Positions 1 to 10,046 of a DNA stretch of 64,000 nt are shown here, piece by piece (positions within the stretch are counted from its first letter, which is position 1; the number at the start of each line of letters is the position of its first letter). The translations under genes were made by a program, and so were the position numbers. The notes under the pieces are model-generated. The model did no database searches. It was not told the origin of the DNA and saw only the letters and a program-made list of their open reading frames with translations. The stretch spans positions 62,001 through 126,000 of the forward strand of contig CAWJAY010000026.1 in the NCBI GenBank assembly GCA_963840925.1. Reading direction: 5' to 3'. The DNA is from DATAOG01 sp963840925. Its GTDB lineage: Bacteria; Pseudomonadota; Alphaproteobacteria; Geminicoccales; Geminicoccaceae.

Positions 1-125
1 ATGCCGCCCAGGTGCTCGCGCTCGACCAGCGCCGTCTTGATCCCGAGCTGGGCCGCGCGGATCGCCGCGACATAACCCCCCGGCCCGCCGCCGATCACAA
101 CCAGATCGAACGCCTGCGCCGCCAT
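1..125 (-). CDS. lpdA: Dihydrolipoyl dehydrogenase (E3), N-terminal fragment
   Basis: Only the first 41 or so codons lie in the window; the gene runs off the left edge. The peptide begins MAAQAFDLVVIGGGPGGYVA and continues with the GGGPGG dinucleotide-binding loop and an LVERE strand end, typical of the FAD-binding N-terminus of E3. E3 reoxidises the lipoyl groups of the pyruvate dehydrogenase complex. The start codon overlaps the stop codon of the upstream DUF29 gene (TGATG), so it is translated from the same transcript as pdhABC. Another flavoprotein disulfide reductase is possible from so short a piece, but the pdh context makes E3 by far the likeliest. Confidence 0.88.
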   Translation of the reverse strand, partial: MAAQAFDLVVIGGGPGGYVAAIRAAQLGIKTALVEREHLGG

Positions 126-688
126 CAGGCTTTTCCCGGCCCGCGACGCTTCTTTGGCGCCTCTGCGGCCGCCTCTTGGTCTGCGAGCACGATGCGCAGA
201 TCCTCCCTGCTCTCGATTGCTGCCCAATCATACGGGTTGGCCTTCGGCAACCTGCGGATCAATCCCGGCTCGCTCTCGATCAGCGCCGCGGCCGCATCCT
301 CGCGTGCGCTCGCATACAGCTCATCGAGCTGATCGAGGAGCAGACGTTTCAGGCTGGCGGTCAGTCTGCGCTCCAGCAACTTGCGAAACGTGAGAACTTC
401 ACGTCGCCAATGATTCCTTGGCCAGTCCAGGCTGGAATGGTCGAGCTTCAGCAGGTGGGCCAGAATATTGATCACCTGGCTTTCCAACGTTTTCAGTTCA
501 GACTTGCCCAGATCCTCGACCTCCTCGGCCAAGTGCTCGACGTCGAGGCGGTTGTCGCCTCGAAAATGGGCGCGCAGCGCCGCCGCCTGGTCCTGGGTCC
601 AGGCGTAGAAATCCTGGTCGTAGAGAATTGCAGCTCCGGTGGTTTGCGCCGGGTTGTCCCGCATCTCCTCGGATCGACGCGCCATCAC
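125..688 (-). CDS. DUF29 family protein, copy 2 of a tandem pair
   Basis: A 187-residue soluble protein of the DUF29 family, whose function is unknown. The family signature is visible near the N-terminus: FYAWTQDQAAALR, then LDVEHLAEEVEDLG and a long helical stretch ending in a basic, lysine-rich tail. It may start at Met1 or at Met9 (MRDNPAQ). It overlaps its neighbour on each side, by 4 bp upstream and by the TGATG junction with lpdA, so it is translationally coupled inside the pdh operon. It is clearly a paralogue of the gene just upstream. I see no catalytic motif and do not assign a function. Confidence 0.85.
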   Translation of the reverse strand: MMARRSEEMRDNPAQTTGAAILYDQDFYAWTQDQAAALRAHFRGDNRLDVEHLAEEVEDLGKSELKTLESQVINILAHLLKLDHSSLDWPRNHWRREVLTFRKLLERRLTASLKRLLLDQLDELYASAREDAAAALIESEPGLIRRLPKANPYDWAAIESREDLRIVLADQEAAAEAPKKRRGPGKA

Positions 689-1221
689 GACTTCCTCTTG
701 CCGTGACGCTTCTTGGGCGGAGCGTCGTTCCCCCCAAAGAGATCGATGCCGGCCTCCGCCATCACGTCGCGGTGCCAGATGGCAGGCCAGCCATAGGGGC
801 AGGTCTTGGGCAGACGCCGGATCAGGTCGGGCTCATGGACGATGGCCCCGAGCGCCGCGATCTCCCGCCCGCGCGCATAGCGTCCCTCGAGATCGGCCTC
901 GACCTTGCTTCGGATCGTCGGCGAGACCTTGCGCTCCGCGCTGCGCCGAAAGTTCAGCACCTCGGCTCGCCAATGCGCCCGCGGATCATTCTGGCCGGAA
1001 TAGTCGAGCTTCAGCAGATGCGCGATGATCTGCTCGACGAAGCTCTCAACCGCCTGAAGCTCGGAGTTGCCCAGATCCTCGACCTCCTCGGCCAGGTGCT
1101 CGACGTCGAGGCGGTTGTCGCCGTGAACATGGTCGCGCAGCGCCGCCGCCTGGTCCTGGGTCCAGGCGTAGAAGTCCTTCTCGTAGAGCTCGGCCGGCTT
1201 GGTCGCCACGGGCGCCCTCAC
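685..1221 (-). CDS. DUF29 family protein, copy 1 of a tandem pair
   Basis: A 178-residue DUF29 protein. It shares with the next gene the segments FYAWTQDQAAALRDH and LDVEHLAEEVEDLGNSEL, and both end in a KKR-rich tail. The two genes are also near-identical in DNA over the LDVEHLAEEVEDLG region, which points to tandem duplication. The start overlaps the pdhC stop by 4 bp and the end overlaps the next DUF29 gene by 4 bp. DUF29 genes are common as stand-alone copies in cyanobacteria and proteobacteria. Their role here, and whether it relates to the dehydrogenase complex, is unknown. Confidence 0.85.
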   Translation of the reverse strand: MRAPVATKPAELYEKDFYAWTQDQAAALRDHVHGDNRLDVEHLAEEVEDLGNSELQAVESFVEQIIAHLLKLDYSGQNDPRAHWRAEVLNFRRSAERKVSPTIRSKVEADLEGRYARGREIAALGAIVHEPDLIRRLPKTCPYGWPAIWHRDVMAEAGIDLFGGNDAPPKKRHGKRKS

Positions 1222-2558
1222 AAGAGCATCGCCAGCGGGTCTTCGATGTAGCCCTTGAAGGCCTGGAGCAGCTCGGCGCCGATCGCGCCATCGAGAACCC
1301 GGTGGTCGATCGAGAGCGTGACGGTCATCATCGTCGCGCTTGCGAGCGCGCCGTCCTTGATCACCGGCCTCTGCTCGCCGGCGCCAATCGCGAAAATCGA
1401 GGCCTGGGGCGGGTTGATCACCGCCTGGAAGTCGCGGACGCCAAACATGCCGAGGTTCGAGATCGACAGGCTGCCGCCCTGGTATTCCTCGGGCTTCAGC
1501 TTCATGCCGCCGGGATCGCGGGCGCGCGCCGCGAGATCGCGCATCTCGTTCGAGATGACGGAGAGCCCCTTGTGGTCGGCGTTGCGGATCACCGGCGTGA
1601 CCAGGCCGTCCTGGATCGCGACCGCGACGCCGATGTCGACGTCGCGATAGAGGTAGATCTTGTCGCCGCCGAACGAGGCGTTGGCCTTGGGCACCTTGCG
1701 CAGCGCGAGCGCTGCCGCCTTGATCACGAAGTCGTTGACCGAAAGCTTGTAGTCGGCGCCGGCGCGCCCGTTCAGCTCCTCGCGGAGCTTGAGCAGCGCG
1801 TCCAGCTCGCAGTCCATGCTGAGGTAGAAGTGGGGAATCGTCTGCTTGGCCTCGGTCAGCCGGCGCGCGATCACCTTGCGCATGTTGGACAGCGGCTGCT
1901 CGGTGACCGCCGCGGCCAGCGGCGGGGCCGCGGGCATCGGCATCGGCGCTGGCGCGGGGCCTGGCGCTGCCGGCGTTGTCGGGCGCGCGGCCGCGGCCGG
2001 CGGCGCAGCGGCTGCGGCCTCTGTCCCCGTGCGGATCGCCCGCTCGATGTCGGCTTTGATGATCCGGCCGTGCGGGCCGCTGCCCTGGAGCCCGCCGAGG
2101 TCGATCCCGGCCTGCTCGGCCATCCGCCGGGCGAGCGGGCTCGCGAAGATCCGAGCACCCTGACCGGCGCCATTTCCGGACTTCGCGATCGGCGGCGCAG
2201 CGGCGGCGGCATTGGCGACCGGCGCTGGCGCCGCCGGGGCGGCGGTTGCTGCTGGCGCTGCGGGAGCCGCGGCCGGCTTTGGCGCCGCGCTCGGGGCGGT
2301 TGCGGCGGCGTCCTCGCCTTCCTCCAGCAGCAGCGCGATCGGCGTGTTGACCGCGACCCCCTCCGTGCCGTCGCCGATCAGGATCTTGCCCAGACGGCCC
2401 TCCTCGACCGCCTCGATTTCCATGGTCGCCTTGTCGGTCTCGATCTCGGCCAGCACGTCACCCGGGCTGACCGCGTCGCCCTCGCGCTTGAGCCAGCGCG
2501 CCAGGTTGCCCTCGGTCATCGTCGGCGAGAGCGCCGGCATCCGGATCTCGATCGGCAT
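1218..2558 (-). CDS. pdhC: Dihydrolipoyl acetyltransferase, E2 of pyruvate dehydrogenase
   Basis: The 446-residue core enzyme of the complex transfers acetyl groups from lipoyl-lysine to CoA. Domains in order: one lipoyl domain (about 1-78, lipoyl lysine in ETDKATMEIE at residue 43), an Ala/Pro linker, the peripheral-subunit-binding domain (about 138-173, ASPLARRMAEQAGIDL), a second Ala/Pro linker, and the catalytic domain (about 220-446) with the HRVLDG active-site motif at about 419. The ATG is chosen because MPIEIRMPALSPTMTEG is the family N-terminus and a GGGAGG ribosome site lies just upstream. It follows pdhB after 31 bp. Confidence 0.95.
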   Translation of the reverse strand: MPIEIRMPALSPTMTEGNLARWLKREGDAVSPGDVLAEIETDKATMEIEAVEEGRLGKILIGDGTEGVAVNTPIALLLEEGEDAAATAPSAAPKPAAAPAAPAATAAPAAPAPVANAAAAAPPIAKSGNGAGQGARIFASPLARRMAEQAGIDLGGLQGSGPHGRIIKADIERAIRTGTEAAAAAPPAAAARPTTPAAPGPAPAPMPMPAAPPLAAAVTEQPLSNMRKVIARRLTEAKQTIPHFYLSMDCELDALLKLREELNGRAGADYKLSVNDFVIKAAALALRKVPKANASFGGDKIYLYRDVDIGVAVAIQDGLVTPVIRNADHKGLSVISNEMRDLAARARDPGGMKLKPEEYQGGSLSISNLGMFGVRDFQAVINPPQASIFAIGAGEQRPVIKDGALASATMMTVTLSIDHRVLDGAIGAELLQAFKGYIEDPLAMLL

Positions 2559-2589
2559 GACGCCTCCCTGGTTTTCGTTCTCGTCGCGC

Positions 2590-3975
2590 TCAGGCGTAGC
2601 ACACCGACCGGGCGGCCCGCACGACGTCCTCCACCTGCGGCAGCGCCAGCCGCTCGAGGTTGGCGGCGTACGGCATCGGCACATCCTTGCCGGTGACCCG
2701 CCGGACCGGCGCATCGAGGTAGTCGAACGCCTGCTCCATCATCGCCGCCGCCAACTCGGCGCCCATGCCGAAGGTCGGCCAACCCTCCTCGACCGAGACC
2801 AGGCGGTTGGTTTTCCGGACCGAGGCGACGATCGTCTCGAGGTCGAGCGGGCGGATCGTCCGCAGGTCGATCACCTCGGCCTGGAGGCCTGCTTCGGCCA
2901 GCGCGTCGGCCGCCAACAGCGCCCGCTCGACCATCAGGCCGAACGCGACGATCGTGACGTCGGCGCCGGTCCGCAGCACCTTGGCCCGGCCGATCGGCAG
3001 CACGAAGTCGTCCAGCTGCGGCACCTCGAACGTATGGCCGTAGAGGATCTCGTTCTCGAGGAAGACGACCGGATTGGGATCACGGATCGCGGCCTTGAGC
3101 AGGCCTTTGGCGTCCGCTGCCGAATAGGGCGCGATCACCTTGAGCCCCGGGCAGTGGCCGTACCAGGTGCTGTACTCCTGGCTGTGCTGGGCGCCGACCC
3201 GGGCGGCGGCACCATTGGGGCCGCGGAACACGATCGGGCAGCCGAGCTCGCCGCCGGCCATGTAGAGCGTCTTGGCGGCGGAGTTGATGATGTGGTCGAT
3301 CGCCTGCATCGCGAAGTTCCAGGTCATGAACTCGACGATCGGCCGCAGCCCGGCGAACGCGGCGCCGACGCCCAGGCCCGCGAAGCCGTACTCGGTGATC
3401 GGGGTATCGATCACGCGCCGGATGCCGAACTCGTCGAGCAGGCCCTGGCTCACCTTGTAGGCGCCCTGGTACTCGGCGACCTCCTCGCCGATCAGGAACA
3501 CGTTCGGATCGCGCCGCATCTCCTCGGCCATCGCGTCGCGCAGCGCCTCGCGCACGGTCTGCCTGACCATCGCGGTGCCGGCCGGGATCTCGGCCTCGAC
3601 CGCGATCGGCCGGGGCGGCGGCAGGCCAGCGCCGTTACCCGGGCTGGTCACCCGCGGGGCCGTCGGAGCCCGTTCGGCCGGCGCTGCCGCGACCGCCGGC
3701 GGCGCCGCCTGATCGAGGGCCGCCCGGTCCTCGCCGTTGCCGAGCAGCAGCGCGATCGGCGTGTTGACCGCGATCGCCTCGGCGCCCTCCGGCACCAGGA
3801 TCCGGCCGAGGATGCCATCCTCGATCGCCTCGAGCTCCATGGTCGCCTTGTCGGTCTCGATCTCGGCGAGCACGTCGCCGGTCGTTACCGGATCGCCCTC
3901 GTGCTTCAGCCACCTGGCGAGGTTGCCCTCGGTCATGGTCGGCGACAGAGCGGGCATCAGGATCTCGGTCGGCAT
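2590..3975 (-). CDS. pdhB: Pyruvate dehydrogenase E1 beta subunit with N-terminal lipoyl domain
   Basis: This 461-residue protein carries a lipoyl domain (residues 1 to about 78, lysine 43 in ETDKATMELE), a short Ala/Pro linker, then the transketolase-like E1 beta fold (VREALRDAMAEEMRRD onward, GEEVAEYQGAYKV, and the C-terminal swivel domain). The lipoyl module closely resembles that of pdhC, as expected in alphaproteobacteria, where E1 beta itself is lipoylated. With E1 alpha it decarboxylates pyruvate using thiamine diphosphate. It lies 38 bp downstream of pdhA and was probably co-transcribed with it. Confidence 0.95.
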   Translation of the reverse strand: MPTEILMPALSPTMTEGNLARWLKHEGDPVTTGDVLAEIETDKATMELEAIEDGILGRILVPEGAEAIAVNTPIALLLGNGEDRAALDQAAPPAVAAAPAERAPTAPRVTSPGNGAGLPPPRPIAVEAEIPAGTAMVRQTVREALRDAMAEEMRRDPNVFLIGEEVAEYQGAYKVSQGLLDEFGIRRVIDTPITEYGFAGLGVGAAFAGLRPIVEFMTWNFAMQAIDHIINSAAKTLYMAGGELGCPIVFRGPNGAAARVGAQHSQEYSTWYGHCPGLKVIAPYSAADAKGLLKAAIRDPNPVVFLENEILYGHTFEVPQLDDFVLPIGRAKVLRTGADVTIVAFGLMVERALLAADALAEAGLQAEVIDLRTIRPLDLETIVASVRKTNRLVSVEEGWPTFGMGAELAAAMMEQAFDYLDAPVRRVTGKDVPMPYAANLERLALPQVEDVVRAARSVCYA

Positions 3976-4013
3976 GCGGTGGTTCCTGGATGAGCGGTCC
4001 GCGGCGCGGCCCG

Positions 4014-5042
4014 TCAGCCGTTGAGGTAGACGTCGGTATAGAGCTCCTCGGGCGCCGGCTCCGGGCTGTCCTGGGCAAAGCTCGCGGCTTCGTTGACGAT
4101 CGCGCGGATCTCCTTGTCGATCGCCTTGAAGGTCTCCTCGCCGGCCAGGCCGTCCTCGAGCATGGTCTTGCGCAGGCGGTCGATCGGGTCGCGCTCGCTG
4201 CGGACCTCCTGGACTTCCTGGCGCGAGCGGTACTTGGCCGGATCGGACATCGAATGGCCGCGATAGCGGTAGGTCAGCGCCTCGATCACGATCGGCCCCG
4301 AAGCGCGCGCGTGCGCGACCGCCTCCTCGGCAGCGGCGCGCACCGCCAACACGTCCATGCCGTCGATCGACTGGCCGGGGATGCCGTAGGCCTCGCCGCG
4401 GCGGTACAGCTCGGTACCGGCCGAGGCGCGCTCGACCGAGGTGCCCATGCCGTACTTGTTGTTCTCGATCACGTAGACCACCGGCAGCTTCCAGAGTGCT
4501 GCCATGTTGAAGGCCTCGTAGACCTGGCCCTGATTGACCGCGCCGTCGCCCAGATAGGTCACGCAGACGCCGCCGTCCTCGCGGTATTTGTGCGCGAACG
4601 CGATCCCGGTCCCGAGCGGCACGCAGGCGCCGACGATGCCGTGGCCGCCATAGAAGCGCTTGTCGCGGGCGAACATGTGCATCGAGCCACCCTTGCCCTT
4701 GGAGTAGCCGCTCGCCCGGCCGGTCAGCTCGGCCATGACCCGGCGCGGGTCCATGCCGGTCGCCAGCATGTGGCCGTGGTCGCGATAGGCGGTGATCACC
4801 GAATCGGCGGGCCCGAGCGTGTGCTGGACGCCGACCGCGACCGCTTCCTGGCCGATGTAGAGGTGGCAGAAGCCGCCGATCAGGCCCATGCCGTAGAGCT
4901 GGCCCGCCTTCTCCTCGAACCGCCGGATCAGCAGCATGTCGCGGTAGTAGGTCAGCAGCAGGTCGCGGTCGTGGCGCGCCGGCCGGCTGGCTACGTCGTC
5001 CTCGCCGACGACGGCGACGATCTCACGTTGCGCGGTGGCCAT
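4014..5042 (-). CDS. pdhA: Pyruvate dehydrogenase E1 alpha subunit
   Basis: A 342-residue thiamine-diphosphate enzyme subunit. The cofactor motif GDGAVNQGQVYEAFN begins near residue 165 and ends with YVIENN, and the phosphorylation-loop counterpart YRGHSMSDPAKYR is present near the C-terminus. The ATG at 5042 is preferred because GGGAG lies about 9 nt upstream; a TTG two codons earlier (5048) has poorer spacing. It heads the pdhA-pdhB-pdhC run. The roughly 100 bp between it and ftsB may hold its own promoter, but I could not pick one out confidently. Confidence 0.95.
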   Translation of the reverse strand: MATAQREIVAVVGEDDVASRPARHDRDLLLTYYRDMLLIRRFEEKAGQLYGMGLIGGFCHLYIGQEAVAVGVQHTLGPADSVITAYRDHGHMLATGMDPRRVMAELTGRASGYSKGKGGSMHMFARDKRFYGGHGIVGACVPLGTGIAFAHKYREDGGVCVTYLGDGAVNQGQVYEAFNMAALWKLPVVYVIENNKYGMGTSVERASAGTELYRRGEAYGIPGQSIDGMDVLAVRAAAEEAVAHARASGPIVIEALTYRYRGHSMSDPAKYRSRQEVQEVRSERDPIDRLRKTMLEDGLAGEETFKAIDKEIRAIVNEAASFAQDSPEPAPEELYTDVYLNG

Positions 5043-5149
5043 GATCAAGATCTCCCACTGCCGGCGCGTCCCTTAAACAACATCGCCAGGCCGCTGTTAA
5101 GCCTGAGCGCGGCATGCCAGCCATTCGTCCGTGACGATCCGTGTGCAGG

Positions 5150-5483
5150 CTACTTCGAGCGCTCCTTGTCATCGAGCAAAATGAGCACGTCCAGCGGCTC
5201 GACGAAGCTCAGCTGCCGGCGCGCGATCTCGTCGATCAGGTCCGGATCGAGCGAGCCTGGGCGCAGCCGCTCGACCTTGCGCTGAAGCGCTGTCCGCTCG
5301 GCGCGGACCCCGTCCAGCGCCTGCCGGCTGACCGAAAGCTCGCGCGCTGACCTCGAGCCAGGCGAGCAGCCCGCGGCTGCCGCTGAGCGCGTGGTAGCCG
5401 AAGTAGGCGACCAGGCCCAGGCCCAGCAGCGCTAGCCAGTGCTGCTGGCGCGGCCGCCTCCAGCGCAACAGACGAGCGAGCAT
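5150..5483 (-). CDS. ftsB: Cell division protein FtsB (septum formation initiator), frame broken once
   Basis: The first frame gives MLARLLRWRR followed by a membrane segment (HWLALLGLGLVAYFGYHAL) and the start of a coiled coil (SGSRGLLAWLEVS). The frame then breaks in a CGCGCG run at about 5341-5347. Removing one base restores RELSVSRQALDGVRAERTAL and a normal C-terminus ending DVLILLDDKERSK, about 110 residues in total, the usual FtsB size. FtsB is a bitopic divisome protein that pairs with FtsL and FtsQ. The start follows the eno stop by 8 bp with GAGGCGGGA as ribosome site. Since ftsB is essential, the break is probably a sequence error. Confidence 0.82.
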
Positions 5484-5491
5484 TCCCGCCT

Positions 5492-6775
5492 CTACGACCG
5501 GAGCGCGCCTGGGCCGGCGTAGCGCCCGGCCGGACCGAGCTCCGCCTCGATCCGCAGCAGCTGGTTGTACTTGGCCAGGCGGTCGGAGCGCGACAAGGAG
5601 CCGGTCTTGATCTGGCCACAGTTGGTGGCGACGGCAAGATCGGCGATCGTCGTGTCCTCGGTCTCGCCCGAGCGATGCGACATCACGCACCGGTAAGCCG
5701 CCCGCTGGGCCAGCTCGACGGTCTCGAGGGTTTCGCTCAGGGTGCCGATCTGGTTGACCTTGATCAGGATCGCATTCGCGATCCCGCGCTCGATGCCGTC
5801 CGCCAGGATCTCGGGGTTGGTCACGAACACGTCGTCGCCGACCAGCTGCACCCTGCTGCCGAGCTCCTCGGTCAGCGCCCGCCAGCCGTCCCAGTCGCCC
5901 TCGGCCATGCCGTCCTCGATCGAGCGGATCGGGTAGCGGCCGCAGAGCTCGGCGTAGAACCGGACCATGCCGCCGGCATCGAGCGAGCGGCCCTCGCCTG
6001 CCAGCTCATAGCGCCCGCCGCGATGAAACTCGCTCGCCGCCGGATCGAGCGCGAACACCACCTGCTCGCCCAGTCGATAGCCGGCGACCTCGACCGATCG
6101 GGCAAGAAAACCAAGGGCTTCATCCGCGCTCCTCAGATTGGGGGCGAAACCGCCCTCGTCGCCGACGTTGGTGTTGTGGCCGGCGTCCTTGAGCGCTTTC
6201 TTAAGCGCGTGGAAGATCTCGGCGCCGGCGCGCAGCGCCTCGGCGAACGACGGCGCCCCGAGCGGCATGATCATGAATTCCTGCAGGTCGATCGGGTTGT
6301 CGGCATGGACGCCGCCGTTGATCACGTTCATCATCGGCACCGGCAGCGTCCGGGCCGCGACGCCGCCGAGGTAGCGATAGAGCGGCAGGCCGAGCTGGGT
6401 CGCCGCAGCCCTTGCGGCCGCGAGGCTGACGCCCAGGATCGCGTTCGCCCCGAGCCGGCTCTTGTTGGCGGTGCCGTCGACCTCGATCATGGCGCGGTCC
6501 AGCGCCAGCTGCTCGCAGGCGTCGCGCCCGAGCACGGCATCAGTGAGCTCGCCGTTGACCGCATCGACGGCCCGCAGCACGCCCTTGCCGCCATAGACCG
6601 AGCCATCGCCGTCGCGCAGCTCGATCGCCTCCTTGGAGCCGGTCGAGGCGCCCGAGGGGACCGCGGCCCGACCGAGCGCGCCGCCCGCCAGCGTGACGTC
6701 GACCTCGACCGTCGGATTGCCCCGGCTGTCCAGGATCTGCCGGCCGGCCAGCGCCACGATCTCGGTCTCGGTCAT
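5492..6775 (-). CDS. eno: Enolase
   Basis: A 427-residue enolase converting 2-phosphoglycerate to phosphoenolpyruvate. The N-terminus (ILDSRGNPTVEVDV) and substrate loop (SGASTGSKEA) are canonical. Magnesium ligands fall in FALDPAASEF, SIEDGMAEGD and VGDDVFVTNP, and the catalytic lysine in ILIKVNQIGT precedes the SHRSGETEDT signature. Length matches the family. Its start overlaps the kdsA stop by 4 bp (ATGA), so kdsA-eno-ftsB form one translationally linked unit, the usual alphaproteobacterial arrangement. Confidence 0.97.
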   Translation of the reverse strand: MTETEIVALAGRQILDSRGNPTVEVDVTLAGGALGRAAVPSGASTGSKEAIELRDGDGSVYGGKGVLRAVDAVNGELTDAVLGRDACEQLALDRAMIEVDGTANKSRLGANAILGVSLAAARAAATQLGLPLYRYLGGVAARTLPVPMMNVINGGVHADNPIDLQEFMIMPLGAPSFAEALRAGAEIFHALKKALKDAGHNTNVGDEGGFAPNLRSADEALGFLARSVEVAGYRLGEQVVFALDPAASEFHRGGRYELAGEGRSLDAGGMVRFYAELCGRYPIRSIEDGMAEGDWDGWRALTEELGSRVQLVGDDVFVTNPEILADGIERGIANAILIKVNQIGTLSETLETVELAQRAAYRCVMSHRSGETEDTTIADLAVATNCGQIKTGSLSRSDRLAKYNQLLRIEAELGPAGRYAGPGALRS

Positions 6776-7632
6776 GTTTTTCCCTCACTTTGAACCCCGG
6801 CGAGCGGGTGCTGCTTGGCCAGGCGGTCGAAGCCGATCAGCACATCCAGCAGCGCCGGCAACCCGGCCAGCGGCACCATGTTCGGGCCATCGCTCGGCGC
6901 CCGGTCGGGGTCGGGGTGGGTCTCGATGAACAGCGCGGCCACACCGATCGCGAGCGCGGCTCGCGCCAGCACCGGCACGAACTCGCGCTGGCCCCCTGAC
7001 GCGCCGCCGAGCCCGCCCGGCTGCTGGACCGAATGGGTGGCATCGAACACGACCGGCCAGCCGGTCGCCGCCATCTGCGGCAGGCCCCGGAAGTCGGTCA
7101 CCAGCGTATTGTAGCCGAAGCTCGTGCCGCGCTCGCCGAGCAGGATCCGGCCGGCGCCGAAGCCCTCGAGCTTTCTCGCCACCTGGGCCATGTCCCAGGG
7201 CGCCAGGAACTGCCCCTTCTTGACGTGGACGGCGGCACCGGTCGCGGCCGCGGCGGCCAGGAGGTCGGTCTGCCGGCACAGGAAGGCCGGGATCTGGAGG
7301 ATGTCGACCGCTTCGGCCACCGGCCGGCACTGATGGCTCTCGTGGACATCGGTGATCACCGGGCAGCCGTAGCGGTCGCGGACCTCGGCCAGGACCTCGA
7401 TGCCCTTCGCCAGCCCCAGGCCGCGCGGGCTGTCGGCGCTGGTCCGGTTGGCCTTGTCGAATGAGCTCTTGTAGACCAGCCCGAGCGACCGCGTCCGCGT
7501 CGTCTCGACCAGTGCTGCCGCGGTCTCGAGCGCGTGCGCCCGGCTCTCGATCTGGCAGGGCCCGGCGATCAGCACGAACGGCCGCTCGTTGCCGATCGTG
7601 AGCGCGCCGACCTGGACCTCGCGGGCTGGCAT
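6772..7632 (-). CDS. kdsA: 3-deoxy-8-phosphooctulonate (KDO-8-P) synthase
   Basis: A 286-residue TIM-barrel aldolase that condenses phosphoenolpyruvate with arabinose 5-phosphate, an early step of the lipopolysaccharide inner core. Diagnostic segments are VLIAGPCQIES near the N-terminus, VYKSSFDKANRTS, VITDVHE and LGERGTSFGYNTLVTDFRGL. The ATG giving MPAREVQVGALTIGN fits the family length. It implies a Gram-negative envelope with KDO-containing LPS. The downstream overlap with eno supports shared translation. Confidence 0.96.
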   Translation of the reverse strand: MPAREVQVGALTIGNERPFVLIAGPCQIESRAHALETAAALVETTRTRSLGLVYKSSFDKANRTSADSPRGLGLAKGIEVLAEVRDRYGCPVITDVHESHQCRPVAEAVDILQIPAFLCRQTDLLAAAAATGAAVHVKKGQFLAPWDMAQVARKLEGFGAGRILLGERGTSFGYNTLVTDFRGLPQMAATGWPVVFDATHSVQQPGGLGGASGGQREFVPVLARAALAIGVAALFIETHPDPDRAPSDGPNMVPLAGLPALLDVLIGFDRLAKQHPLAGVQSEGKT

Positions 7633-7640
7633 CGCTGGCC

Positions 7641-7853
7641 CTAACCGGCCACGTCGGCCAGAGTGGAAATGTATAGGGCAAGGATCGCCGCCGTCACCAC
7701 GAGCAGCAATGCCATCTGAATTCTCTGACCAATCACTAAGGTCCGGATCTGATTGCTCAGCGCGTCGAAAGCCCCCGCGATGGCGTCCGCTTGCTCTTCT
7801 GACATGCCGGAGTTTCGTAGCCGCAGGCGGAGGTCGATGACGGGAGTCGCCAT
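7641..7853 (-). CDS. Small single-span membrane protein, unknown function
   Basis: A 70-residue protein with an amphipathic N-terminal half (LRLRLRNSGMSEEQADAIA, GAFDALSNQI) and one hydrophobic segment near the C-terminus (MALLLVVTAAILALYIS). The layout resembles small coiled-coil plus tail-anchor proteins (MCU/DUF1640-like) found in many alphaproteobacteria, but I cannot name a family firmly. A GGAGGAAGGG ribosome site sits upstream. It lies between pyrG and kdsA, 8 bp before the kdsA start, so it belongs to the same transcript. Confidence 0.65.
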   Translation of the reverse strand: MATPVIDLRLRLRNSGMSEEQADAIAGAFDALSNQIRTLVIGQRIQMALLLVVTAAILALYISTLADVAG

Positions 7854-7903
7854 ATGCTAGCCCTTCCTCCGGCGCCTGCTTGGTACGCGCATGATCTTCG
7901 CCC

Positions 7904-9532
<1,629 letters not shown>

Positions 9533-9632
9533 GGGCTGAACACTATCGGCCAGAGCCGCCGGCGAAACAATAGCCCGAGATGGCTGCGGGCCGCTCCCGT
9601 CCCGGGGGCGCGCCCGCCGCCGGTCCGCCCGC

Positions 9633-9974
9633 TCACTGAGCAACCGGCGCGCTCGGCTCGGTCGGTGCGGCCGGGGTCGCCGGCGCGGCCGGCGCGGTCG
9701 GCGCCGCGGGCGAGGCCGCCGGCTGATCGAGGATCGAACGCGGCCCCGAGTTGTGGCTCGCCAGCATTGCCAGCAGCATGCTCGTGACGATGAAGCCCGC
9801 GGCGAGCACGGCCGTGGTCCGGGTCAACAGGTTGGCCGACGCCCGGCCGGTCATCAGGCCGCCGAAGCCGCCGCCACCGATGCCGAGCGCGCCGCCTTCG
9901 CTGCGCTGCAGCAGGATCACGCCGACCAGCGCCAGCGCGATCAGCAGATGCACGATCAGGATGATGCTCGTCAT
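9633..9974 (-). CDS. secG: Protein translocase subunit SecG
   Basis: A 113-residue inner-membrane protein. Two membrane segments (IILIVHLLIALALVGVILLQ and TAVLAAGFIVTSMLLAMLA) flank the conserved LLQRSEGGALGIGGG and MTGRASANLLTRTTA loop. A long Ala/Pro/Thr-rich C-terminal tail follows, common in alphaproteobacterial SecG. It assists the SecYE channel. It lies between tpiA and pyrG, a conserved position. A short repeat precedes it. Confidence 0.95.
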   Translation of the reverse strand: MTSIILIVHLLIALALVGVILLQRSEGGALGIGGGGFGGLMTGRASANLLTRTTAVLAAGFIVTSMLLAMLASHNSGPRSILDQPAASPAAPTAPAAPATPAAPTEPSAPVAQ

Positions 9975-9999
9975 ACGCCGATCACATGGGTCATCGAGT

Positions 10000-10033
10000 G
10001 CAAAGTCACAGAGGTCACGGAGCGCAAAGTCAC
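10000..10033. repeat. Short direct repeat between tpiA and secG
   Basis: The 10-mer GCAAAGTCAC occurs twice, 24 bp apart, in the 72 bp between tpiA and secG, with a further GTCAC between them. I see no clear hairpin. It could be a binding site or simple slippage. Confidence 0.4.
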
Positions 10034-10046
10034 GACCCCTGCGGGC

